A DNA stretch of 64,000 nucleotides from an uncultured Clostridia bacterium (GCA_944372665.1 CALVZV010000002.1:1-64000), one strand, 5' to 3'. Positions 51,821 through 60,259 are shown, counted from the first letter of the stretch. Notes: generated from the letters alone by a model not told the origin. Program-made: numbers and translations.

Positions 51821-53152
51821 TCAAATTGATTCGACGACAATTCGTTTATTACCATTATCGAACGCATGCGGTTCCGAAACGATTTTTGAGTTCATAACCA
51901 CCATTTTAACCATGGTTCCCTGGAAAGCGTTGTCATATATTTTCAGGATCGGTTTGCCGGCAAGCATTTCGGGTATCTCGCACAGTAGTTTGGAGCCGTT
52001 GTATTTGACAATGGATACGTGATCGTCAAATTCGCGGAATGTGTAATCGCCAAAACGATTCAGTACGAAAAACTTTTTCTTTAGGTACTCATCGAAAATT
52101 TCTTTTGCCAAAATCCTGTTGTGATAAGCGTTGATTCCGGACAATTGCAGCAGTTCCGTTCCTCCTGGAGAATTGGTCTCGATCAAAATCGGATCTCCGG
52201 AATCATCTAACGCAATGTCGAGAGACAGTATTCTTTGCTGGGGGATTTGCCCGTGTATTTTTTGGCTAAAGTCTATGACTTTTTGGAAATCAGGTATTTT
52301 GTAACCTTCGAATTTGATTTTGCTGACGGGATGCTCGTAAAATACGTTACCGTGTTCGTTCAGAGCGTATTTGCCTAGAGTTCCGTCTTGATTTACTCTT
52401 ACGAAAATGCCTCCGCGTGCAGCGTTGTCTACGCGTCCAGCTTGTCCGATGCGTAGGACTTCGCCGTTGTAATATAAAACACCTCTCCAAGACAACGACG
52501 ACACACGGAAAGTATTAAGACTGCCGGAGTAAAAATCTGAAATGCTTTTATGGTTTTTTACGACTTTCTGTACAATGAAATCCTTGGAATATGATAGAAA
52601 CAATTTTTTTATAGTTTCTCTGTCGGTGCCGGTTTTAATAAAATTAATGCCTATACCTTCTCCTTCCTGGCTTGGCTTAACCAGCAGCTCGGGCTCCTCT
52701 TTAAGGGCAGCCTGCGTCAGGCTTACGGCTTGGTCTAACGATATCATATCCCTATGCGCGTCCTGATAAAAGCCGTAATTATTACAGACGATCGTTGTGG
52801 GGCATTTAATTCCGCAGAACACAAAAGGCATATTTATTTTGCTGCGGCAGTAGGTGTATGAATAATGATTCCAAAAAGTGTTCAGCAAAAAAAATTGAGT
52901 TCCGAAACCCATATAGGAGGGGTCGAAAATTCCGCTGGCTCTGGAAAATATCCACTGAATCTTCTCATTGTTTTTAATTGCGAAACCGTACGAATCCCAG
53001 AAATCCGCAATTTCGTTTTTTTCATTCGACGAAAGAGGATAATAAATTTCTCTGTTAGTTTTAGCTGCATGAAAATTATTGACAAACCATTCGTTTCTCG
53101 CAAAAGCGCGGTGCTGTCTAAGAACTCTTCCGTCAATATTTACAATGTCCAT
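51821..53152 (-). CDS. Sugar-transfer associated ATP-grasp protein (ATPgrasp_ST-like)
   Basis: First gene of the minus-strand operon, 443 residues from the ATG at 53152; GGGAG lies 11 bases upstream, and the in-frame TTG at 53170 has no such site. It resembles PF14397: 'PELLVKPSQEGEGIGINFIK' near residue 155, 'SLNTFRVSSLSWRGVLYYNG' near 213, 'GGIFVRVNQDGTLGKYALNE' near 248, and the metal-binding 'LSLDIALDDSGDPILIETNS' near 310. A C-terminal 80 residues ('SKLLCEIPEMLAGKPILKI') look like one or two leucine-rich, BspA-type units. The family is usually found in polysaccharide clusters and its reaction is not established. Confidence 0.82.
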   Translation of the reverse strand: MDIVNIDGRVLRQHRAFARNEWFVNNFHAAKTNREIYYPLSSNEKNEIADFWDSYGFAIKNNEKIQWIFSRASGIFDPSYMGFGTQFFLLNTFWNHYSYTYCRSKINMPFVFCGIKCPTTIVCNNYGFYQDAHRDMISLDQAVSLTQAALKEEPELLVKPSQEGEGIGINFIKTGTDRETIKKLFLSYSKDFIVQKVVKNHKSISDFYSGSLNTFRVSSLSWRGVLYYNGEVLRIGQAGRVDNAARGGIFVRVNQDGTLGKYALNEHGNVFYEHPVSKIKFEGYKIPDFQKVIDFSQKIHGQIPQQRILSLDIALDDSGDPILIETNSPGGTELLQLSGINAYHNRILAKEIFDEYLKKKFFVLNRFGDYTFREFDDHVSIVKYNGSKLLCEIPEMLAGKPILKIYDNAFQGTMVKMVVMNSKIVSEPHAFDNGNKRIVVESI

Positions 53153-53192
53153 TAATAATTGTTCTCCCAAAAGTATTATTTATTCTTTGAAT

Positions 53193-53221
53193 AGTTTAGC
53201 ATAGTATTATAACGAGTGCAA
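53193..53221 (-). promoter_or_regulatory. Promoter of the minus-strand glycan operon
   Basis: Minus strand TTGCAC (53216-53221), 17-base spacer, TAAACT (53193-53198), about 40 bases before the first ATG. Confidence 0.55.
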
Positions 53222-53286
53222 CAAAAATTATTGAAAAGTAAATAATCTATCTCGTTCTCCGTTATATTTGTTCGTCGAAGACTTAA

Positions 53287-53306
53287 TAAACAATAATTAT
53301 TGTTTA
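53287..53306. promoter_or_regulatory. 20-bp perfect palindrome between the divergent glycan operons
   Basis: TAAACAATAATTATTGTTTA reads the same on both strands. It sits between the two divergent promoters in an AT-rich 310-base region (53153-53463) that otherwise holds no gene. It is a plausible binding site for a dimeric regulator that is not encoded in the locus. Confidence 0.5.
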
Positions 53307-53391
53307 GTTTACCATATTATGGAATTTAAGAACCTAAACAGACACAATTCAAAATTTTAAGTAATATTTTATGAATCACGATAATAATGAC

Positions 53392-53421
53392 TTGCGGAAT
53401 ATGCGCGGTATGTGATAAACT
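53392..53421 (+). promoter_or_regulatory. Promoter of the plus-strand glycan operon (rfbB)
   Basis: TTGCGG (53392-53397), 18-base spacer, TAAACT (53416-53421), about 40 bases before the rfbB ATG. Confidence 0.5.
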
Positions 53422-53463
53422 ATATCTAAGAATAAATTGCAAGTCTTTGCAACGGAGTGTCGG

Positions 53464-54486
53464 ATGAAAAAGATTTTAGTGACGGGCGGAGCCGGATTTA
53501 TCGGCGGGAATTTTGTTCATTATTTGCTTTCACGTTATCCGGAAGACAAAGTGATCTGCGTAGACAGTCTGACTTATGCCGGGAATCTTGATACGCTCTC
53601 GGATGTGACGGACAACGCTAATTTCGGATTTTATAAGATCGACATCACCGATGCCGTTTCGATAGATAAACTTTTTGCCGAAGTGTTACCTGATATAGTC
53701 GTAAATTTTGCAGCCGAAAGCCATGTAGACAGGTCCATCGAAGATCCCGGCATATTTTTAAGAACAAATATTTTGGGTGTGCAGGTGCTTATGGATGCTT
53801 GCCGTAAATATAACGTATCGAGGTATCATCAGGTATCCACGGACGAAGTATACGGCGATTTACCTTTGGATAAGCCTGAAATGATGTTTACGGAACAGAC
53901 GCCTTTACATACTTCAAGCCCGTATTCTGCGTCTAAAGCATCTGCGGATTTATTGGTTATGGCTTATTATCGAACTTATAAACTGCCTGTAACCATTTCG
54001 CGTTGCTCCAATAACTACGGACCCTATCATTTCCCCGAAAAGCTGATTCCATTGATGATAATTAACGCTTTGTATGATAAGCCGTTGCCAGTTTACGGCT
54101 CCGGAGCCAACGTACGCGACTGGTTGTACGTGGAAGATCACTGTGCCGCAATAGATTTGATAATCAGGAAGGGTAAAGCGGGCGAAGTTTATAACGTAGG
54201 CGGACATAACGAAAAGAAGAATATCGATATCGTTAAAACCATCGTAAATAAACTTGGTAAAAGCGAAAGACTTATTACTTTTGTCAAGGATCGTGCGGGG
54301 CACGATCTGCGTTACGCCATCGATCCATCAAAAATACATGCCGAGTTGGGTTGGCTGCCCCGTACCGATTTCGATGAGGGGATCGAAAAAACGATCGAGT
54401 GGTATATTAACAATAAGCCATGGTGGGAAAAAATAATCAACGGAGAATATCGAAATTATTACGAGAGAATGTATGAAAACAGATAA
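53464..54486 (+). CDS. rfbB: dTDP-glucose 4,6-dehydratase
   Basis: Converts dTDP-glucose to dTDP-4-keto-6-deoxyglucose, 340 residues. The ATG at 53464 is chosen because ACGGAGTG lies upstream and it starts 'MKKILVTGGAGFIGGNFVHY' with the NAD motif. The catalytic set is complete: 'QVSTDEVYGDL' near residue 122 (Thr-Asp-Glu) and 'YSASKASADLL' near 155 (Tyr/Lys). 'RCSNNYGPYHFPEKLIPLMI' near 182 and 'RDWLYVEDHC' near 218 are also conserved. It opens the plus operon and overlaps the next gene by 14 bases. The other three genes continue the same nucleotide-sugar pathway. Confidence 0.95.
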   Translation: MKKILVTGGAGFIGGNFVHYLLSRYPEDKVICVDSLTYAGNLDTLSDVTDNANFGFYKIDITDAVSIDKLFAEVLPDIVVNFAAESHVDRSIEDPGIFLRTNILGVQVLMDACRKYNVSRYHQVSTDEVYGDLPLDKPEMMFTEQTPLHTSSPYSASKASADLLVMAYYRTYKLPVTISRCSNNYGPYHFPEKLIPLMIINALYDKPLPVYGSGANVRDWLYVEDHCAAIDLIIRKGKAGEVYNVGGHNEKKNIDIVKTIVNKLGKSERLITFVKDRAGHDLRYAIDPSKIHAELGWLPRTDFDEGIEKTIEWYINNKPWWEKIINGEYRNYYERMYENR

Positions 54487-55600
54487 TATAACACCTTTGA
54501 AAAATCCCGTTTTCGTTACCAGATCGTCGATGCCGTCTTTTAAAGAATATTGCGACGAGATAAAGGGGATTTGGGAAAGCCATCATTTAACCAATATGGG
54601 TCCAAAGCATAATCGCCTTGTACAGAAACTTTCGGAATATTTAAACATTCCCTCGGTATCGCTATATGCCAACGGACATTTGGCACTGGAAAACATGTTG
54701 GAAGCATACAAGGTAAGCGGTGAAGTGATAACTACGCCGTTTACTTTTGTTTCCACAACAAACGCTTTGGTGCGCAAAGGCTTAAAGCCTGTATTTTGCG
54801 ATATAAAAAAGGACGATTATACAATAGACCCCTCTAAAATCGAAGCGCTAATAACCGAAAAAACGAGTGCGATTTTGGCTGTTCACGTTTATGGCCACGT
54901 CTGTGACGACCAAGCAATTTCGGATATTGCTCAAAAGTATGATTTAAAGGTGTTTTATGATGCCGCACATGCTTTCGGCGTATTGAAAAAAGGTGTTAGC
55001 GTGGCGGCTTTGGGAGACTGTTCCATGTTCAGTTTTCACGCCACAAAAGTATTTAATACGATTGAAGGCGGGGCATTATGCTGCCGTGAATCTTCCATGT
55101 TGGGCGCTTTCGACGCATTTAAAAACTTTGGTCTTGACGCCGATAAAGAATATTCCGAAATGGGCGGCAACGCCAAGATGAGTGAATTCCATGCGGCGAT
55201 GGGCTTGTGTAATCTGCGTCATCTTGATGAAGAAATAGAAAAAAGGAAAAAAGTCTTTGAACGCTATGCAGACGGGTTGGGTAATACAGAAGGAATTAAG
55301 CTGTGCTTTCCCGGGGAGGGAATAACTCACAACTATGCTTACATGCCGGTGCTTTTTACAGGCGCGTTTAACAGGGATAAAGTATTTGATTCGTTGCAAA
55401 AATTAAATATATTCGCCAGAAAATATTTTTATCCGCTGACCAGCGATACGGAATGGTATAAAATCAATGTTCCGGAAAGGAAACACACGCCTATAGCCGC
55501 TTTTGTGGCGGATAATATTTTGTGTTTGCCTATGTACTCCGAATTATCATCGGATGAAATAGATATTATCATAAACGCGGTATTGAGATCCGCTGAATAG
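54473..55600 (+). CDS. VioA-like dTDP-4-amino-4,6-dideoxyhexose aminotransferase (DegT/DnrJ family)
   Basis: PLP-dependent sugar aminotransferase, 375 residues. The opening 'IKGIWESHHLTNMGPKHNRL' and 'GEVITTPFTFVSTTNALVRK' match the VioA type, which aminates dTDP-4-keto-6-deoxyglucose at C4 to give dTDP-Qui4N. The PLP lysine is in 'MFSFHATKVFNTIEGGAL' near residue 185; 'FYDAAHAFGV' near 163 and 'NAKMSEFHAAMGL' near 228 are also family marks. It is located between rfbB and rfbA, giving the full route to a 4-amino sugar. The choice between C3 and C4 amination, and between gluco and galacto product, is inferred. Confidence 0.85.
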   Translation: MKTDNITPLKNPVFVTRSSMPSFKEYCDEIKGIWESHHLTNMGPKHNRLVQKLSEYLNIPSVSLYANGHLALENMLEAYKVSGEVITTPFTFVSTTNALVRKGLKPVFCDIKKDDYTIDPSKIEALITEKTSAILAVHVYGHVCDDQAISDIAQKYDLKVFYDAAHAFGVLKKGVSVAALGDCSMFSFHATKVFNTIEGGALCCRESSMLGAFDAFKNFGLDADKEYSEMGGNAKMSEFHAAMGLCNLRHLDEEIEKRKKVFERYADGLGNTEGIKLCFPGEGITHNYAYMPVLFTGAFNRDKVFDSLQKLNIFARKYFYPLTSDTEWYKINVPERKHTPIAAFVADNILCLPMYSELSSDEIDIIINAVLRSAE

Positions 55601-55609
55601 GGAGCTACA

Positions 55610-56503
55610 ATGAAAGGAATTATTCTTGCAGGTGGAAAGGGAACAAGATTGTATCCGATGACGATAGCTGTTTCCAAACAGTTATTGCCGGTTTACGATA
55701 AACCGATGATTTATTATCCGTTATCCATTTTATTGCTGGCGGGGATCAGAGAAATAGCCATTATATCAACGCCGGCAGATATAGACCACTACCGCAATCT
55801 GCTCGGCGACGGTAGCAATTTCGGGGCGCAGTTCACATATACCGTTCAGCCGCAGCCCAGGGGATTAGCGGAGGCGTTTATTCTTTGCGAAGATTTTATC
55901 GGACAAGACAGCGTTTGTCTTATCTTGGGAGACAATGTCTTCTACGGGCAGAATCTTTCCGTAATATTACGTAAAGCCGTAGGAATTCAGGAAGGAGCTA
56001 CGGTTTTCGGATATCCGGTTATGAATCCGTGTTCGTTCGGCGTTGTCGAATTCTCGCCTGACGGAAAAGTAATTTCGATTGAAGAAAAACCGGCTGTCCC
56101 GAAATCGAATTATGCCGTGCCCGGGCTTTATTTTTACGATAACAATGTAGTTAAAATAGCCAAGCAAGTCAAACCGTCCGCCCGCGGAGAAATTGAAATA
56201 ACTTCTATAAACGAGGAATATCTTAAACAGAATAAACTTAATGTTATTCTGATGGGAAGAGGGATCGCGTGGCTTGACACCGGATCTCCAGACGGATTAT
56301 TGAGCGCTGCGGAATTTGTTTCGACAATCCAGGCCAGACAAGGATATTACGTATGCTGTCCGGAGGAAATCGCTTGGCGAAACGGGTTTATCGATTCCGA
56401 AAAACTGTTGAGTATTGCCGAATCGATGAAAGGCACGGATTACGGCGCATATCTAATGTCAATAAATAAGGATGGCGACAATATCAGACCGAGGATAAAA
56501 TGA
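55610..56503 (+). CDS. rfbA: Glucose-1-phosphate thymidylyltransferase
   Basis: Forms dTDP-glucose from dTTP and glucose-1-phosphate, 297 residues as usual. The nucleotide-binding loop is 'GIILAGGKGTRLYPMTIAVS' at the N-terminus, 'KPMIYYPLSILLLAGIREI' near residue 25, 'LILGDNVFYGQNL' near 105 with the metal Asp, 'SIEEKPAVPKSNYAVPGLYF' near 160 and 'GRGIAWLDTGSPDGLLSA' near 218. AGGGAGCTACA precedes the ATG. Its stop overlaps the ATP-grasp start (ATGATG). No RfbC or RfbD homologue is in the window, so this locus does not make dTDP-rhamnose here. Confidence 0.96.
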   Translation: MKGIILAGGKGTRLYPMTIAVSKQLLPVYDKPMIYYPLSILLLAGIREIAIISTPADIDHYRNLLGDGSNFGAQFTYTVQPQPRGLAEAFILCEDFIGQDSVCLILGDNVFYGQNLSVILRKAVGIQEGATVFGYPVMNPCSFGVVEFSPDGKVISIEEKPAVPKSNYAVPGLYFYDNNVVKIAKQVKPSARGEIEITSINEEYLKQNKLNVILMGRGIAWLDTGSPDGLLSAAEFVSTIQARQGYYVCCPEEIAWRNGFIDSEKLLSIAESMKGTDYGAYLMSINKDGDNIRPRIK

Positions 56504-57702
56504 TGAAAAAGATTTTAATGCTGGGCGGAACGCGTTATTTGCTTCCCGTCATTAAATCTGCCCATAATAAGCACTATAAAGTAATTACATGCGATTATAT
56601 CCCCGATAATATTGCGCATAAATATTCGGACGAATACTACAATCTTAGCATTACCGATAAAGATCAGGTATTAAAGTTGGCAAAATCGCTGGATATTGAC
56701 GGTATAATGTCTTTCGGCACCGATCCAGGAGTGGAAACGGCTGCCTATGTCGCCGAAAAAATGAATTTACCGTCGTGTGGCAGCTACGAGACCGTTTGTA
56801 TTTTACAAAGGAAATCTCTTTTCAGGGAATATCTGAGCCGAAACGGTTTTAATGTACCTCGTTTTATGTCTTTCAGAAGTATCGGCGAATGCAAGCAAGC
56901 CATAGATGCTTTTACCATGCCTGTTATAGTTAAGCCTACCGACTCTGCCGGGAGCAAAGGCGTTATGAAGGTATGTGAGGCTGAAGAATTGCCGTTGGCT
57001 GTCGACAATGCATTAAAGTATTCACGCAACGGAGAATTCATTGTTGAAGAATTTATCGATCCTGATGGATTTGCTTCTGATTCGGATTGTTTTTCGGTTG
57101 ACGGTAAACTGGCGTTTTATTCCTTTTCCAACCAGCATTTCGACAAAAGAGCCTCCAATCCGTTTACGCCTTCGGCGTACAGTTGGCCGTCTTCGATGCC
57201 AGATGCGGCAAAAGAATATTTGGTTTCGGAACTTGATCGTTTGATAGGTTTGATGGCGCTGAGAACGTCGCTTTATAATGTAGAGACAAGGATCGGCAAA
57301 AACGGAAAACCTTATATTATGGAATTTTCGCCGAGAGGCGGCGGAAACAGGATTTCCGAGATATTATCCCGCGCCACAGGCGTCGATTTAATACAGAAAA
57401 CCGTAATGGCGGCGGTCGGAGAAAGCGTTGAGATTCCCGAGACTTATGCTTTTGACGGTTTTTGGGCAGAATGTATCCTTCATTCGTATGTGAACGGAAA
57501 ATATGACGGTATTTTTATCGATCCTTCCGTTTTGCCTTATGTGCAGGAAATCGACGAGTGGGTCAAGCCGGGCGACGAAATAAATGTGTTTACAGGCGCG
57601 AATGCGGCAGTAGGCACAATTGTGTTTAAATTTGCCGATAAAGACTTTGCTGCTTCTGCAATGACAAATATTTTTGAATTGATCAAAGTAAAAACGAAAT
57701 AG
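56500..57702 (+). CDS. ATP-grasp enzyme, glycan locus (third of three)
   Basis: 400-residue ATP-grasp protein, co-translated with rfbA (start overlaps stop). It has the Rossmann-like 'ILMLGGTRYLLPVIKSAHNK' lead, the lysine region 'MPVIVKPTDSAGSKGVMKV' near residue 143, 'EFIVEEFIDPDGFASDSDCF' near 185, and 'YIMEFSPRGGGNRISEILSR' near 275 with metal-binding Glu and Arg/Asn. It lies in the BL00866/PurK-like part of the superfamily and is distinct from the other two ATP-grasp proteins nearby. Being in the dTDP-amino-sugar operon, it may add an amino acid or other acid to the 4-amino group; this is inference only. Confidence 0.82.
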   Translation: MMKKILMLGGTRYLLPVIKSAHNKHYKVITCDYIPDNIAHKYSDEYYNLSITDKDQVLKLAKSLDIDGIMSFGTDPGVETAAYVAEKMNLPSCGSYETVCILQRKSLFREYLSRNGFNVPRFMSFRSIGECKQAIDAFTMPVIVKPTDSAGSKGVMKVCEAEELPLAVDNALKYSRNGEFIVEEFIDPDGFASDSDCFSVDGKLAFYSFSNQHFDKRASNPFTPSAYSWPSSMPDAAKEYLVSELDRLIGLMALRTSLYNVETRIGKNGKPYIMEFSPRGGGNRISEILSRATGVDLIQKTVMAAVGESVEIPETYAFDGFWAECILHSYVNGKYDGIFIDPSVLPYVQEIDEWVKPGDEINVFTGANAAVGTIVFKFADKDFAASAMTNIFELIKVKTK

Positions 57703-57712
57703 TAGTTTAACG

Positions 57713-57750
57713 GTAAACGCGCCCGCAAAAAGCTGCGGACGCGTTTACTT
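57713..57750. terminator. Terminator between the plus glycan operon and the MMPL operon
   Basis: Long stem GTAAACGCG(C)CCGCA / TGCGG(A)CGCGTTTAC with one internal mismatch and a 6-base loop, then TTT. It serves two convergent transcripts. Confidence 0.75.
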
Positions 57751-57774
57751 TATGAGAAGGTGATTGTGTGCGGT

Positions 57775-59106
57775 TTATTCGGGAATTTTGTCTTTCCGAT
57801 ATTTTTGTTTCAGCTTCGCGCTCCATTCCTCCCATTTTTTCGCGCTGAAGCATATCGGCTTGTCAAGCGCCGCAAGTATCCCGGGCAGGACTATCACACA
57901 TAGCGCAACGGCAAAGAAACTGCCTATCGCTATGGCAAGGCATACCTGAACCGTCGACGGATCCTTGGCGGTAAGCCCGATTATCAGCGTCACGAAAAAG
58001 AGTATCGACGACGAAGTCAGAATAGTGTGTATCGAGTTGGAATACGCGGCGGCAAGCGAATCCACGCGGTCAAGTATTTTACGCTTTTCCCGGTAATTGT
58101 TGGTGAACAGTATTGCATAGTCTATCGTAGCGCCCATAAGTATCGCTTGGACTATTATCACGGCGAGGTAGTAAAATTCCAGGTGCGCCAGGTACGAAAA
58201 GCTTAGCGTCAGATATACGGCGCATTGTATCAAAGCCACCAGCACCGTGGGGATTATCAGGGACTTGAAAGTCAGCGCCACGACTATGAATATGAATATG
58301 ACCGATATAAGCGTTATAAGGTTGACTTCGTCGGAATATGACGCGCGCATTTCGTAAGCGAGGTATGTATTGCCCATAACGTAACATTCGCCCATGTTCT
58401 CCTTTAGCACGGCGTCCAGCCTTTCCACGAACGCAAAGGTTTCGTCTGATTCCTTGGGCAGCGTTGTGGCTATCATTATCCTGGAATAATTTTCGCCGAC
58501 AAGCTGGGATTTGGCGGCTTTTATCGTCAGCAACGCCGCGTCGCATTGCTCTTTGAGCGCGGCGTCGGAAAGTATATAGGTCTTTACAATGTTGGAGACG
58601 CTGTCGTCGACCAGCATGTCGCCCAGGATGTAGCATATAAACCCGTACATTTCGACGCGTTCCGTGCCGTCGAGAGTATCCTTTTTCAGATACGTTTTAA
58701 ACAGATCCTGCATTATCGCGGTGACCTGCGAGGACATAGAGGGCGGTATATTCCCGATAAGGTCCGGAAACTGAACCGAAAGCAGCTGCACGGCGTCGTC
58801 AACGCTCAGCATGACGCCCAGAGTGTCCGCGTAAGTGGTGACCGATACCACGTCCTTGTCTGCCTTGATTGCCTCGGTCGTAGCCTTAACCTTGTCTTCA
58901 GACGAGTTCGGGTACATGACGACGAACGAGTTTTCTTCCTCGAACACGCTGTCGATCACTTCCTTGTCGTCATAAACGGGGTACAAAAAGTATTCTATAC
59001 CGGCCTTGTCCTTCAGCAAAAATCCGACCACGAGCAATGCTATCAATGCGAAAACGGACACGAATCTTAATTTATCCGCAAGACGCGCTACTTTTTTCGT
59101 AAACAT
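57775..59106 (-). CDS. MMPL/RND exporter, second half-protein
   Basis: 443 residues from the ATG at 59106, where GGAGGAGTG supplies the ribosome binding site; an upstream in-frame ATG lies inside the first gene. One N-terminal helix ('FVSVFALIALLVVGFLL'), an extracytoplasmic domain of about 230 residues ('DDKEVIDSVFEEENSFVVMY'), then five helices including 'ILMGATIDYAILFTNNYREK', the RND proton-relay-type helix. This matches the C-terminal half of MMPL (HAE3-type) pumps, normally one polypeptide of about 700 residues or more. It follows the first half-gene by 2 bases and would pair with it. Confidence 0.87.
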   Translation of the reverse strand: MFTKKVARLADKLRFVSVFALIALLVVGFLLKDKAGIEYFLYPVYDDKEVIDSVFEEENSFVVMYPNSSEDKVKATTEAIKADKDVVSVTTYADTLGVMLSVDDAVQLLSVQFPDLIGNIPPSMSSQVTAIMQDLFKTYLKKDTLDGTERVEMYGFICYILGDMLVDDSVSNIVKTYILSDAALKEQCDAALLTIKAAKSQLVGENYSRIMIATTLPKESDETFAFVERLDAVLKENMGECYVMGNTYLAYEMRASYSDEVNLITLISVIFIFIVVALTFKSLIIPTVLVALIQCAVYLTLSFSYLAHLEFYYLAVIIVQAILMGATIDYAILFTNNYREKRKILDRVDSLAAAYSNSIHTILTSSSILFFVTLIIGLTAKDPSTVQVCLAIAIGSFFAVALCVIVLPGILAALDKPICFSAKKWEEWSAKLKQKYRKDKIPE

Positions 59107-59108
59107 AT

Positions 59109-60113
59109 TCACTCCTCCGCGGAAACTTCGGTTTCGAAGATCTTGCTGAATTTGCTGCGTTTCTTCATGCATTTCAGCAACGGTTTATCAAAGATTATTA
59201 TCAGTCCGGGCAGCACGGTGAACACGCTTATCAGGCTTATCACGACGCCTTTTGCAAGCACCACGCCCATATCCACGCCTATGGTAAAGTTCATGAACAC
59301 CAGACAAAGCAACCCGACAATGGTGGTAACGGCGCTGCTGAGTATCGAGCTTGCTCCGCCGGTCAGCGCGTCGATCAGAGCCGTTTCCTTGTCTATGCCG
59401 TTCTGGCGTTCCCTGCGGAAACGGTTCATCAGCATTATCGAATAGTCCATCGAAAGCACCAGCTGCAATATCGCCATGACCGAATTGGTAAGCGAGGATA
59501 TGCTGTTGAAAAAAATGTTGGTGCCCATGTTTATGATCACAGCGATCCCGATTGTGATGAGGTAAACTATCGGATCGAACCAGGAGGACGAGGCTATGAA
59601 CAGTATCGCCAGGAGAATGGCGAAGGCTATGGCGATGGCTATAGTCAGCGTTTTGTCGGAAGTTTCGTTTTCGACCGCCGCGCCGCTTATGTACAATTCG
59701 TAATCGGAATACTTGTCGCGGATGTTATTGATGACGTTCAGCGCCTCCTCCGAATACGTGTTGTACCCGATGACCACGGCGAATCTGGTGTAACCGTCCT
59801 TGTAATAGCTTTCGGAGCTGAGATCGTACTGCGCCGTTACGACGCCGTCGGTAAGCATAAGTTCGTTGCTTATACGGCTTGCCGTATCCGAATCGATGGC
59901 CTTGAAGACCACGGACACGTCGGTGACGTCGCCGAATTCCTCGTTCATTATCGCAATGGCCTCGGAAGTTTTAAAATCTTCGGGAAGATACGCGGTAAGG
60001 TCGTAATTGATGTTTACGAAAAACGACATGACCGCGCACGCCACAGTCAATACCAGACCGATAATGAGAATCGGAATACGTTTAGATACGATAAACTGAG
60101 CAATCTTTCGCAT
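59109..60113 (-). CDS. MMPL/RND exporter, first half-protein
   Basis: 334 residues. An N-terminal helix ('IPILIIGLVLTVACAVMSFF'), an extracytoplasmic domain of about 130 residues ('TAYLPEDFKTSEAIAIMNEE'), then five helices with 'QLVLSMDYSIMLMNRFRRER' (proton-relay helix) and 'LTGGASSILSSAVTTIVGL'. This is the N-terminal half of an MMPL-type pump. It ends in a charged tail (KRSKFSKIFETEVSAEE) that overlaps the second gene's ribosome binding site, so the split looks organised rather than caused by a chance stop. The promoter region is shared with the divergent TetR regulator, its likely repressor. Substrate is unknown (drug, lipid or bile-type compound). Confidence 0.87.
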   Translation of the reverse strand: MRKIAQFIVSKRIPILIIGLVLTVACAVMSFFVNINYDLTAYLPEDFKTSEAIAIMNEEFGDVTDVSVVFKAIDSDTASRISNELMLTDGVVTAQYDLSSESYYKDGYTRFAVVIGYNTYSEEALNVINNIRDKYSDYELYISGAAVENETSDKTLTIAIAIAFAILLAILFIASSSWFDPIVYLITIGIAVIINMGTNIFFNSISSLTNSVMAILQLVLSMDYSIMLMNRFRRERQNGIDKETALIDALTGGASSILSSAVTTIVGLLCLVFMNFTIGVDMGVVLAKGVVISLISVFTVLPGLIIIFDKPLLKCMKKRSKFSKIFETEVSAEE

Positions 60114-60125
60114 AATCCGCCTCTG

Positions 60126-60154
60126 TTGACTTTTAACTCTAATTGGATTATAAT
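60126..60154 (+). promoter_or_regulatory. tetR-family regulator promoter
   Basis: TTGACT (60126-60131), 17-base spacer, TATAAT (60149-60154). On the opposite strand TTGTAA (60171-60176) and TATAAT (overlapping the same bases) form the pump promoter, so the two promoters overlap back to back. Confidence 0.75.
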
Positions 60155-60163
60155 ATACACGAT

Positions 60164-60177
60164 GTTGTTTTTACAAC
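60164..60177. promoter_or_regulatory. Candidate TetR operator
   Basis: Inverted repeat GTTGT-TTTT-ACAAC between the divergent start sites; it overlaps the -35 of the pump promoter. The arms are only 5 bp, so the full site may be longer and imperfect. Confidence 0.4.
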
Positions 60178-60259
60178 TTAATGTCGTAGAAAATCGAACC
60201 AATCTGTCGCGAAACGAACATATTGGCAAAATTTGTATAAAAACCGAGGAGTGTTTGTT

